NCBI GenBank assembly: GCA_002506425.1
Contig: DAXO01000059.1
Coordinates: 1 to 13,380 of the forward strand
Direction: 5' to 3'
Origin: Methanomassiliicoccaceae archaeon UBA480
GTDB taxonomy: Archaea > Thermoplasmatota > Thermoplasmata > Methanomassiliicoccales > Methanomethylophilaceae
DNA length: 13,380 bases
The translations under genes were made by a program, and so were the position numbers. The notes below the pieces were generated by a model, which was given only the letters and a program-made list of their open reading frames with translations, searched no databases and had not been told where the DNA came from. This document shows positions 5,701 through 13,380 of the stretch, one piece after another. Numbering within the stretch: the stretch's first letter is position 1; the number at the start of each line of letters is the position of its first letter.

Positions 5701-7157
5701 GCGGACACCCCCACAGAAGCGAGGATGTTCCCGAGCCATTCATTCAGGAAATCGGGCATGAACAGTCCGAGTATCAGCGTCGTAGCGAACAGGACAACGA
5801 GAGGAATCATGCGGGAGGGACAGGCGTGTCCGTCGATCTCCCTGCCGGGATCGCCGGTCACCATCGGGAATATGTGCTTGGTGAATCCCGCGAATACTAT
5901 TGCCAGGAGTCCGGCCATGAGGGCCGCAACTCCGAACATGCCTGCATCGATGGCACCGGACAGCAGTCCGAGCTCTCCGATGAATACGGCGAACGGCGGG
6001 GCTCCGATTATCGCAAGCGTTCCTGCAGTGAGCATGAACGCGGTGAAAGGCATGGCCTTCCCCACTCCTCTGATCCTGTCCATGTCACGTGTCCCGTAGG
6101 ATTGTACGATGTTCCCCGCGGAGAAGAAGAGGATCGGCTTGGTCACGGAATGGGCGACCATCTGGATGACCGCAGCGGCTATCGCCAGCGGGGATCCGAT
6201 CCCGAATCCTATGGCGATGAGCCCCATGTTCTCGATGCTCGAGTAGGCGAGCATCCTCTTGAGGTCCCTGGCGGACACTATGAAGAATGTCGCGGCCGCA
6301 AGCGAAACCAGGCCGAACACTAGCAGGAGCGTCGAAGCGAACCCGGGATTGACTATCTCAGATACGAAGTAGAACCTCAGTATCCCGTAGAGGGCGCAGT
6401 TGAGCAGCACCGCGGACAGGAGTCCGCTGATAGGGCTGGGAGCCTGGCTGTGGGCGTCGGGAAGCCATGTATGCATCGGCACGAAGCCGACCTTGGTTCC
6501 GAATCCCACGATTATCAGGACCATCGCCATCTTCATCATGGTCGGGTCCAGGCCTTCGGCCGCGGCCATCAGGGCCGGCCAGTCCAGAGACTCATCGGAA
6601 TCGATGACGCCCACGGTGGATGCGTATACCAGGGTGAATCCGGCCAGGGCGATTGTTATGCCCACCGAGCACAGGATGATGTACTTCCATGCAGCCTCGG
6701 TGGACTCCTCCTTCGAATAGAATCCCACCAGGAAGGTGGAGACCAGCGTCGTGGCCCCGATTCCGAGCCATACGATCGCCATGGAGCGGACGGAGAATGT
6801 CAGCATCATGACGGATACGAAGACGATGAGGAGCGAGTAGTAGTGTCCCTGCTCCCTGCGCCCTACGATCCCCTCTTCGACCTCCAGGCCGATGTACGCC
6901 CTGGAGTATATCGAGGCCATCAGCCCGATGAACGCTACCAGGAGCATGAATGCGGCGGAGAAGGCATCCATGTAGAACGCACCCGCGTCGAGGACCTCTC
7001 CTCCGAGGATCGGGACGCACAGGTTCAGTGCGAACACCAGCAGGACCGCGCAGCACGCGGGCATGACAATGGTGATGACGGGCTTCGACCTCAGCCCTAT
7101 GCAGAGTACAGATGCGGCGGCCATGGCCACCAGAAGGAACATCAGCGCAGCGGTCAT
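5697..7157 (-). CDS. hyfF: HyfF-like antiporter-type membrane subunit (NuoL/M/N family)
   Basis: This 486-residue polytopic protein, with about 14 hydrophobic segments, is one of the proton/Na+-translocating subunits. Family signatures are the lysine-bearing helix with KVGFVPMHTWLPDAHSQAPS, the segment MLAYSSIENMG, and the His/Lys segment AHSVTKPILFF. A conserved Lys-Glu-rich loop (YSKEESTEAAWKY) lies near residue 170. ATG 7157 overlaps the HyfE-like stop as ATGA, and its own TGA overlaps the next GTG, so it is tightly coupled on both sides. The reading frame upstream of this ATG is open all the way back through the HyfE-like gene into HyfC; I treat that as non-coding (see findings). HyfF rather than NuoN is favoured by gene order. 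Confidence 0.9.
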   Translation of the reverse strand: MTAALMFLLVAMAAASVLCIGLRSKPVITIVMPACCAVLLVFALNLCVPILGGEVLDAGAFYMDAFSAAFMLLVAFIGLMASIYSRAYIGLEVEEGIVGRREQGHYYSLLIVFVSVMMLTFSVRSMAIVWLGIGATTLVSTFLVGFYSKEESTEAAWKYIILCSVGITIALAGFTLVYASTVGVIDSDESLDWPALMAAAEGLDPTMMKMAMVLIIVGFGTKVGFVPMHTWLPDAHSQAPSPISGLLSAVLLNCALYGILRFYFVSEIVNPGFASTLLLVFGLVSLAAATFFIVSARDLKRMLAYSSIENMGLIAIGFGIGSPLAIAAAVIQMVAHSVTKPILFFSAGNIVQSYGTRDMDRIRGVGKAMPFTAFMLTAGTLAIIGAPPFAVFIGELGLLSGAIDAGMFGVAALMAGLLAIVFAGFTKHIFPMVTGDPGREIDGHACPSRMIPLVVLFATTLILGLFMPDFLNEWLGNILASVGVSA

Positions 7158-7813
7158 TCCCTCAGCCTCCTGAGGAACGTCGTATCCACGGAGTTGAACG
7201 ATTTGTTGATCCTGTATGCGAAGATCCCGATGATGATCACCGCTACCATGACGTCGAAGAACGCACCGATCTCGACGATGAGGGGCATTCCGTGCGAGAG
7301 CGCGATGGCTCCGAGGAACAGCCCGTTCTCCATCATCAGAAGTCCGACTGTCTCGGTGATGGCCTTCCTGCGGGTGCACATTATCAGCAGACCGATGAGG
7401 ACTATCGACACCGACAGCGCCAGGCAGTTCCTCTCGACGGTCTCGATCGAATCGAGCAGGGGCTCCGTGATGTAATATGATATTATTATCATGAAACCGG
7501 CGGCGAGAAGCGATCCCGGTATCCCCAGGCTCAGCTCCACCTCCTTGTCCACGTTGATCCTGCTCATGATGTACAGCAGCATCCTGGGCATGACCACCAC
7601 CTTCAGCGCGATGGTCAGGATTCCCATGATGTAGATGTGCGGGGTGTCCGAGGACCATGCGACTATGAAGGCGAGGGCGGCGAGGAACACCGACTGCACC
7701 GAGAACAGGTTGATCAGAGGCTTCATGCGGGTGGTCGCGACAGCCATCACCGAGGTGAGCAGCATCATGACCGCGCACAGGTCTATCAGATTTCCGATAA
7801 GCGTCTCGTCCAT
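7154..7813 (-). CDS. hyfE: HyfE-like membrane subunit (extended NuoK type)
   Basis: This 219-residue protein has about six transmembrane segments. Its length and C-terminal half (ENGLFLGAIALSHGMPLIVE, then a helix ending in YRINKSFNSVDT) fit HyfE, the extended NuoK homologue of hydrogenase-4-type complexes. NuoK-like subunits carry glutamates in membrane helices for ion transfer; E161 in MMENG and the later VEIG glutamate are candidates. ATG 7813 is preceded by GAGGG seven bases upstream. The gene ends in an ATGA overlap with the HyfF-like gene. It lies entirely within a continuously open frame that joins HyfC to HyfF, but its own frame clearly carries the conserved protein. Confidence 0.9.
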   Translation of the reverse strand: MDETLIGNLIDLCAVMMLLTSVMAVATTRMKPLINLFSVQSVFLAALAFIVAWSSDTPHIYIMGILTIALKVVVMPRMLLYIMSRINVDKEVELSLGIPGSLLAAGFMIIISYYITEPLLDSIETVERNCLALSVSIVLIGLLIMCTRRKAITETVGLLMMENGLFLGAIALSHGMPLIVEIGAFFDVMVAVIIIGIFAYRINKSFNSVDTTFLRRLRE

Positions 7814-7823
7814 TTCGGTTCCC

Positions 7824-8765
7824 TCGGAGAATGTAGAGCGATATCATCGCCATCAGCGACAGCGTGAAGGACGCCGTCAGCAGGTTGGGTGTCTTGAACA
7901 GCCTGGATTTGCACAGCACGGATTCCACCAGCGACAGCACGAATGCTACGGCCACCATCTTCAGGGCGGCCACTGCTACGGACAGCGCGATCGCTCCGAC
8001 CGTAGCCTCGGATGATATGCCCCACGGGAAGAATATCGAGCCGAGCATGGCCATGAATATGGTGAGCCTCAGCATGCTCGAGAATTCCATGAATGCGAGG
8101 CCGCGCCCCGAGTACTCGAGCATCATGGCCTCGTGGACCATGGTGAGCTCCAGATGCGTGGTCGGGTTGTCGAAAGGTATCCTGGCGTTCTCCGCCAGGA
8201 GGGTCATCATGAACGATGCTCCGGCGAGTATGAGGGCCGGTCCGACAGCGGCGAGTCCCATGGCGGAGATGGCGGACGATATGCTCCCCATGTCCGTCCC
8301 GGCTCCGGAGAGCACGGCGAGGGTCGCTATGGACAGGAGCAGCGCCGGCTCGATGAGCACGGACATCATCATCTCCCTGCTGCTGCCCATGCCTCCGAAA
8401 GTGGATCCCCCTTCGAGTCCTCCCAGCACCATCGCGAATCTGAACATCGTCAGGATGTAGACGACGGTGACGAGATCCCCGAACGGGGCCAGGACGCCGG
8501 TGTAGAAGAACGGCGTCATCATGGCCAGGACGATCATGGATGCCATGCACACGTACGGAACCCCGCGGAACAGCCAGGAGCAGCTCCGAGATGTGACCGC
8601 ATCCTTTCTGAGGAGTTTGGCCAGATCCCGGTAGGGCTGGAATATGCTGGCTCCGACGCGCTTCTGCATCAGGGCCTTGAATTTGGATACGATCCCCGAC
8701 ATGAGCGGGGCGATGGCGATCAGTACGGCCGCCTGTATGAGCTCGATGACTATTTCCGCGGTCAT
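7824..8765 (-). CDS. hyfC: HyfC/HycD-like membrane anchor subunit (NuoH type); ends at in-frame CGA
   Basis: The NuoH-type subunit links the peripheral arm to the membrane modules. It has about eight transmembrane segments, the cytoplasmic signature ENARIPFDNPTTHLELTM followed by HEAMMLEYSG, and an N-terminal loop QKRVGASIFQPYRDLAKLL typical of the family. The ATG at 8765 overlaps the HyfB-like stop as ATGA. The last hydrophobic helix ends ISLYIL, at 313 residues, the usual HyfC/HycD length. The next codon is CGA (7826-7824), with further CGAs four and seven codons on (CGA GGG AAC CGA AAT GGA CGA). No TAA, TAG or TGA occurs in this frame until 5697, the end of HyfF. I place the end at the first CGA. 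Loss of a TGA stop or an indel are alternatives. Confidence 0.87.
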
Positions 8766-10693
8766 AGCAGCCTCACCGCCAGAAGGGCCACGACCAGCGT
8801 GGCCAGGATGTAGGCGAGATAGGATTGTATGTTCCCTGTCTGCAGCCTCGTGATCTGCTTGGAGATGTAGGTCAGTAGGCCTCCGAACGGCCTGTAGATG
8901 TATTTGACGAACGGCTCCACGAAGCTCGTGCTGTATCTGTCGCCGCGCTTCTCGGAGATGTCCCTGTAGATGGGATGGAACACGCGGACGATGGGCTGGG
9001 AGAATCCTTCGGACGAGTACTGCATGCGCTCGTCCAATCCGCCTCCGCACCCCCAGGTCTCGTAGATGACCCTATTCCTCTTGAATACGCGGGTCAGGAC
9101 GAAGAGCAGGATGATGCAGCCTGCGAGGAGTATCCCCAGCGTCAGAGGCGCCATGTCGCCGGACAGGGCGTCCATGTAAGAGCTTCCGGAAGGCATGCCG
9201 TCGGACATCGCGTCCATCAGAGGGAATGCGAACAGTCCCATGCCGACGCACATGCATGCTAGCGCCGCCATCGGCGCGAGGGACCCCTTGCGGAGCGGCT
9301 TCGGCTCGGCCGCGCCCTCCGATCTGGGCCTTCCCAGGAAGATGAATCCGTACAGTCTCGCATAGGAGGTGGCGACTATCATCCCGCAGACTCCCATGAC
9401 GGCGACGAGCAGGGGCATGGCCACTCTCATCTCGGTTGCCATGGCATCCGTTCCGAGGAGGGATTGCAGCATCAGCCATTCGCTGACGAACCCGTTCATC
9501 GGAGGGATCGCGGCCAGAGACATCACTCCGACCAGGGCTACGGCGGAGAGGGCCGGCAGGACGCAGGCGATGCCGCCGAGCTTGTCTATGCCCGTCTCGC
9601 CGGTGACATCCTCTATCGAATCCACGGCGAGCATCATGAGTGCCTTGAACACGCCGTGGTTGAGAGCATGAAGCAGAGCAGCCATGACGACCAGAGCTTC
9701 GAGGGAGGGCAGCCTGCCCGAGAACAGCATCCCGAGGGACATGCACATGGTCACCAGCGCCATGTTCTCCATGCTCGAGTATGCGAGGATCCTCTTGGGC
9801 TCGGTCTGGACCATGGACTCCATGGCCCCCCACATGGCGGTGAGGGCCGAGAGCACGCACAGGACGATGGCCGTCCAGGAGACGTCCCCGTCCACGCCGA
9901 TCCACAGGAATATGCTCTTGTAGAGTATCAGCACGGCTGCGCTGGAGCATACCGTGGTCAATAGAGCGGAGGTATGCGTCGGGGATCTTGCGTACATGTC
10001 GGGCATCCATGCATGGAACGGAACGGTTCCGAGCTTGGTGCCGAATCCGATGAACAGCAGTGCCGCGAGGACCGATTCCTGCGCGGGATCCATGAGGTCC
10101 CCCAGGTTCCTCCATTGCGTCATATCGCCGGTGCCGGTGAGGATCCACATGTATGCGAAGGCGCACATGAGCATCAGGCCTCCGATGTGCGTTATCGCGA
10201 AGAACCTCCATCTGGGCGCGTTCTCCTTTCCTGAAGCCATCAGGAACGTGATCATGGAGACTGCTTCCCAAGACATCAGGAGGAGGATGGCGGATCCCGC
10301 CATCATGCACAGGATGCAGGAGACGAAAAGGGCGCAGGCCAGGGCGAAGTATCCCGATGTGTATCCGTGTCCGGAATGCGACATATGCACAAGGACCGCC
10401 AGGAAGACGGCGGACGAGAATGATACGAAGATCGCTGTCAGCGCGTCTATATCCACGATGTAGTCGCCGAAGAACGTGCCCAGCGGGAACACGGCTTCGA
10501 AGTCATCCACAACCAGCTCCATCGGATAGCATAGGATCCCGGAGATGCACGATATCGCGCAGAGCGCGGTGCATGCGGTCCGCGCGCGGCTTCCGCGGCA
10601 AACCGTCCCAACGGCCAGCCCGATCAGGGCCGGCGCCAGGAGAGCAGCCATGTATGCCGCGATGACAGTGCCCTCGTCCATTCCAGCGATCAT
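8762..10693 (-). CDS. hyfB: HyfB-like antiporter-type membrane subunit (NuoL family)
   Basis: The first gene of the operon encodes a roughly 643-residue protein with about 14-16 hydrophobic segments. Signatures of the Nuo/Mrp antiporter family are visible: FGTKLGTVPFHAWMPDMYAR with the following SPTHTSALL, the segment ILAYSSMENMAL, and LLHALNHGVFKALMML with the channel His/Lys. A cytoplasmic stretch near the C-terminus (VIYETWGCGG, then a helix with FVEPFVKYIYRP) is typical of HyfB/HycC. The start is uncertain: TTG 10705, ATG 10693 and ATG 10681 are all in frame and none has a strong Shine-Dalgarno; I use ATG 10693. A BoxA lies about 60 bases upstream. It stops at TGA, overlapping HyfC as ATGA. 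Confidence 0.9.
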   Translation of the reverse strand: MIAGMDEGTVIAAYMAALLAPALIGLAVGTVCRGSRARTACTALCAISCISGILCYPMELVVDDFEAVFPLGTFFGDYIVDIDALTAIFVSFSSAVFLAVLVHMSHSGHGYTSGYFALACALFVSCILCMMAGSAILLLMSWEAVSMITFLMASGKENAPRWRFFAITHIGGLMLMCAFAYMWILTGTGDMTQWRNLGDLMDPAQESVLAALLFIGFGTKLGTVPFHAWMPDMYARSPTHTSALLTTVCSSAAVLILYKSIFLWIGVDGDVSWTAIVLCVLSALTAMWGAMESMVQTEPKRILAYSSMENMALVTMCMSLGMLFSGRLPSLEALVVMAALLHALNHGVFKALMMLAVDSIEDVTGETGIDKLGGIACVLPALSAVALVGVMSLAAIPPMNGFVSEWLMLQSLLGTDAMATEMRVAMPLLVAVMGVCGMIVATSYARLYGFIFLGRPRSEGAAEPKPLRKGSLAPMAALACMCVGMGLFAFPLMDAMSDGMPSGSSYMDALSGDMAPLTLGILLAGCIILLFVLTRVFKRNRVIYETWGCGGGLDERMQYSSEGFSQPIVRVFHPIYRDISEKRGDRYSTSFVEPFVKYIYRPFGGLLTYISKQITRLQTGNIQSYLAYILATLVVALLAVRLL

Positions 10694-10750
10694 CTGTGAA
10701 CACAACCGCCGGCGTCTACACCCATCACGCCTTAAAGTTTGGGGATGTGC

Positions 10751-10760
10751 CGATATAAAG
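10751..10760 (-). promoter_or_regulatory. BoxA-like promoter of the hydrogenase-like operon
   Basis: The minus strand reads CTTTATATCG here, a close match to the archaeal BoxA. It lies about 58-67 bases before ATG 10693, predicting a leader of about 35 bases. It shows that the six-gene operon has its own promoter separate from aconitase. Confidence 0.6.
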
Positions 10761-10765
10761 AATAT

Positions 10766-10787
10766 GGAGAGGGGCGGGCCCCTCCCC
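10766..10787 (-). terminator. GC-rich hairpin after aconitase, possible terminator
   Basis: GAGGGG (69-74 of the 10700s) pairs with CCCCTC (79-84) around a four-base loop, with two further G-C pairs beyond one mismatch. On the minus strand it follows the aconitase stop by about 16 bases and is followed by the T-rich ATATTCTTTATAT, part of which is also the operon's BoxA. A terminator role is plausible but not proven. Confidence 0.4.
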
Positions 10788-10802
10788 GTTTGGGTATGTG
10801 AT

Positions 10803-13380
10803 TCAGGCCATCCTTCTCAGGACGTACTGCAGGATGCCGCCGTTGGCGATGTAGTCGACCTCAGCGGGCACGTCGACACGGCAGAGCGTGTCGAACTCCA
10901 GCTTCTGGCCGTCGCGGTAGGCGGTCACGCGGACGGTGCATCCCGGCTCGAGGCCCTCGAGGTCGATGTCGAAGGTCTCCCTTCCGGTGAGGCCGAGCGA
11001 CTCCGCGTTCTGGCCGGGCAGGTACTGGAGCGGGACGATGCCCATTCCGACGAGGTTGGACCTGTGGATCCTCTCGAACGATTCGGCGATGACGGCGCGG
11101 ACACCCAGCAGGAGCGGGCCCTTGGCGGCCCAGTCCCTGGAGCTTCCGGTTCCGTACTCCTTGCCGGCGAGCACGATCAGCGGGGTCATGTCCTCATAGT
11201 ACCTCTGCGAGGTCTCGAATATGGTTCCGACGGTTCCGTCGGGGAAGTAGATGGAGCAGCTTCCTTCGCTTCCCGGGACGAGGATGTTCCTCAGACGCAC
11301 GTTGGCGAACGTTCCGCGGACCATGACCTCATGGTTCGCCCTGCGGGATCCGTAGGAGTTGAAGTCGGCGGGCTTGACGCCCCTCTCCATCAGGTACTTC
11401 CCGGCGTCGCTGTCGGGTCCGAACGATCCGGCGGGGGAGATGTGGTCGGTGGTGATCGAATCTCCGAGCTTGGCGAGGACCCTGGCCATCTTCACGCTCT
11501 TTATCTCCGGCTCCTCCTCGATCTCATCGAAGAACGGCGGGTTGCGGATGTATGTCGAGTTCGGATCCCACTTGAACAGAGGGGAATCCTCGCAGGGGAT
11601 GGCGTCCCATCTGGCGGACCCCTTGAAGATGTCCTTGTACTTCGAGACGTACACGGCGCGGGTGACGAACTGCTCGGTGAGCTGTTCGATCTCCCAGTCG
11701 GAGGGCCAGATGTCCTTCAGGTAGATGTCCTTCCCGTCGACGTTCGCGAGAGGCTCCCTGTCGAGGTCGATATCGACCCTTCCGGCGATGGAGTACGCCA
11801 CGACGAGGGGAGGAGACGCGAGGTAGTTGGCCTTGACGAGCGGGTGGATCCTGCCTTCGAAGTTCCTGTTGCTCGAGGCGACGGCCGCGACCACGAGGTC
11901 GTTGGCCTTTATGGAGTTGGAGACCTCGTCGGAAAGCGGTCCGCTGTTACCGATGCAGGTCATGCATCCGTATCCGCAGACCTGGTATCCCATCTTCTGC
12001 AGGTAGACGAGCAGTCCGGCGTTCTGCAGGTACTGCGTCACGGCCTTCGATCCCGGGGACAGGGATGTCTTCACCCACTCCTTGGGCCTGAGGCCGAGGT
12101 CGTAGGCCTTCTTCGCCACCAGTCCGGCTGCGAGCATGACCGAGGGGTTGGCGGTGTTGGTGCAGGAAGTGATCGATGCGATGACCAGGGATCCGTCCCC
12201 GAGCATGCCGGCGACCGGCTTCCTCTGCTCCTTCACACCGAGGGCGTCCAGGGTCTCCGCGAACTTCTCCTTCATCTCCCTCATGGGGATGAGGTCCTGG
12301 GGGCGCTTGTATCCGGCGAGGCAGGGCTCCACTGTGGACAGGTCGAGCTCGAGGCCGTCCGTGTACACGGGGTCCGTCTCGTACCAGAGCGTCTGCTCCT
12401 TCAGGTACTTCTCCACTGCATCGATGTGCTTCTCGTCCCTTCCGGTCAGACGCAGGTACTCGATGGTCTTCTCGTCCGCAGGGCAGAATCCCATGGTGGC
12501 TCCGTACTCGGGAGCCATGTTGGCGATGGTGGACCTGTCCGGAAGCGAGAGCTCCCTGTAGCCGGGGCCGTAGAACTCGACGAACTTGCCGACGACGCCC
12601 TTCTTCCTCAGCATGTGTACGATGGTGAGCACGAGATCGGTAGCGTTGACGCCTTCCCTGAGCTTTCCAGTCAGCTTGAATCCGATGACGTCGGGGAGGG
12701 GCATGTAGCTGGGCTGGCCGACCATGACGGCCTCGGCCTCTATTCCTCCGACTCCCCATCCCGCGACTCCCAGACCGTCGATCTGCGTGGTGTGGGAATC
12801 CGTTCCGAAGCAGGAATCGGGGTAGGCTATCTTCTCGCCGTCCTTCTCTACCACATGGACGAGGGGTGAAAGGTACTCGAGGTTGACCTGGTGGCAGATT
12901 CCGTTGCCGGAGGGCACCGCGCGGAAGTTGCGGAGGGATTTCTGCGCCCATTTGAACAGGGCGTACCTCTCGCTGTTCCTCTCGAAGTCGAGCTTCTCGT
13001 TCAGCTCCTCCGCATCGTCCCTTCCCGCGTAGTCGGTGATGAGCGAGTGGTCGATCACGAGGTCCACGGGGACGAGGGGGTTGATCAGCTCGGGATCCTT
13101 GCCCATTCCGGCGACCGCCTCGCGCATGGATGCGAGGTCTGCGACGGCGGCTCCGCCCGTGAGGTCCTGGAGAAGGACCCTGGCGGGCATCCACGGGATG
13201 TCCTCGCCCTCGTTGCCCTCGGGGCTCCAGGAGGCCGCAGCTCTGATATCGTCGTCCGTGACGGTCTCGCCGTCGCGGCGCCTGAGCATGTTCTCGACGA
13301 TGATCTTGATCGAATAGGGCATCTTGGAGAGGTCCTTGATCACGCCTTCCTTCTCCAGCTCCCTGAGGCTCCAGTATGCG
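10803..13380 (-). CDS. acnA: Aconitate hydratase A (AcnA/IRP1 type), 5' end beyond window
   Basis: Aconitase interconverts citrate and isocitrate through cis-aconitate in the cytoplasm. 858 codons are visible and the frame is still open at the right edge (AYWSLRELEKEG before the first internal GTG/ATG), so about 10-35 N-terminal residues are missing against the usual ~890. Cluster ligands are the Cys in SCTNTANPS (visible residue ~406) and the pair in GYGCMTCIGNSG (~472 and 475). The substrate-site segments SCFGTDSHTTQIDGLG, SYGSRRANHE and SSRDWAAKGP, the last two in the C-terminal swivel domain, are intact. In an archaeon of this kind it probably serves a partial oxidative TCA branch towards 2-oxoglutarate. 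It stops at TGA 10805-10803. Not one of its many arginine codons is CGA. Confidence 0.95.
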   Translation of the reverse strand, partial: AYWSLRELEKEGVIKDLSKMPYSIKIIVENMLRRRDGETVTDDDIRAAASWSPEGNEGEDIPWMPARVLLQDLTGGAAVADLASMREAVAGMGKDPELINPLVPVDLVIDHSLITDYAGRDDAEELNEKLDFERNSERYALFKWAQKSLRNFRAVPSGNGICHQVNLEYLSPLVHVVEKDGEKIAYPDSCFGTDSHTTQIDGLGVAGWGVGGIEAEAVMVGQPSYMPLPDVIGFKLTGKLREGVNATDLVLTIVHMLRKKGVVGKFVEFYGPGYRELSLPDRSTIANMAPEYGATMGFCPADEKTIEYLRLTGRDEKHIDAVEKYLKEQTLWYETDPVYTDGLELDLSTVEPCLAGYKRPQDLIPMREMKEKFAETLDALGVKEQRKPVAGMLGDGSLVIASITSCTNTANPSVMLAAGLVAKKAYDLGLRPKEWVKTSLSPGSKAVTQYLQNAGLLVYLQKMGYQVCGYGCMTCIGNSGPLSDEVSNSIKANDLVVAAVASSNRNFEGRIHPLVKANYLASPPLVVAYSIAGRVDIDLDREPLANVDGKDIYLKDIWPSDWEIEQLTEQFVTRAVYVSKYKDIFKGSARWDAIPCEDSPLFKWDPNSTYIRNPPFFDEIEEEPEIKSVKMARVLAKLGDSITTDHISPAGSFGPDSDAGKYLMERGVKPADFNSYGSRRANHEVMVRGTFANVRLRNILVPGSEGSCSIYFPDGTVGTIFETSQRYYEDMTPLIVLAGKEYGTGSSRDWAAKGPLLLGVRAVIAESFERIHRSNLVGMGIVPLQYLPGQNAESLGLTGRETFDIDLEGLEPGCTVRVTAYRDGQKLEFDTLCRVDVPAEVDYIANGGILQYVLRRMA

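Noticed and set aside
7786..7826. A simple frameshift ending hyfC at TGA 7788-7786
   Set aside because: Possible, but it needs an indel beyond the last conserved helix and adds a tail overlapping hyfE; the CGA exactly at the canonical end is a simpler marker. Read-level data would decide.
8766..9050. N-terminal extension of the HyfC frame from 9050
   Set aside because: It is an out-of-frame reading of hyfB rich in Arg/His; the ATGA junction and the family start at MTAEIVIE fix ATG 8765.
10766..10787. GC-rich inverted repeat as a tRNA-end (GGGCCC) attachment site copy
   Set aside because: It shares only a short GC-rich core with the tRNA acceptor stem and is not an extended match.
10545..12869. 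774-codon open frame on the plus strand opposite aconitase
   Set aside because: Long antisense frames are expected in GC-rich genes; it has no recognisable domain and aconitase is unmistakable on the other strand.

Overview
The window reads as a GC-rich archaeal chromosome segment, most likely from the Thermoplasmata (a Methanomassiliicoccales-like lineage is my guess, not a demonstrated placement). Reasons: the tRNA-Pro begins GGGCCCG and has no encoded CCA, TATA/BoxA-like elements sit about 25-35 bases before several starts, and gene content fits (energy-converting hydrogenase-type complex, AAA+ ATPase with a DUF4143 tail). No taxonomic search was possible.

Layout. 1-361 (-): start of a disordered RG/KPY-repeat protein running off the left edge. 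581-1810 (+): AAA+ ATPase/DUF4143. 1811-2118: no convincing gene. 2119-2837 (-): a two-gene GNAT toxin/antitoxin-like module, ending in a perfect palindrome. 2995-3067 (-): tRNA-Pro(CGG). 3141-3518 (+): universal stress protein, convergent with the next operon. 3512-10693 (-): a six-gene operon transcribed HyfB-HyfC-HyfE-HyfF-large subunit-small subunit. It encodes a membrane complex related to group 4 [NiFe] hydrogenases and complex I. 10803-13380 (-): aconitase A, cut by the right edge.

How it works together. The operon has the membrane proton/sodium-translocating modules (two antiporter-like subunits, an NuoH-like and an NuoK-like subunit) and a peripheral arm with a NuoC-NuoD fusion and a ferredoxin-NuoB fusion. 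All four Ni-Fe cysteine ligands of the large subunit are replaced, so it is probably not a hydrogenase. It resembles the 'energy-converting hydrogenase related' (Ehr) complexes and probably couples ferredoxin oxidation to ion translocation with an unknown acceptor. Aconitase is a separate transcription unit.

The most unusual observation concerns termination. I read every recognised reading frame codon by codon (about 4,100 sense codons, well over 200 arginines) and found no internal CGA codon. Yet in three genes (universal stress protein, HyfC-like, large subunit) an in-frame CGA stands exactly where the family's end is expected. For two of them the standard code gives absurd products: a 300-base antisense extension, and a 1,022-residue HyfC-nonsense-HyfF chimera. 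All eight other genes whose ends are visible stop at TGA. CGA acting as a stop, C-to-U editing of CGA to UGA, or repeated TGA-to-CGA change or error are the competing explanations.
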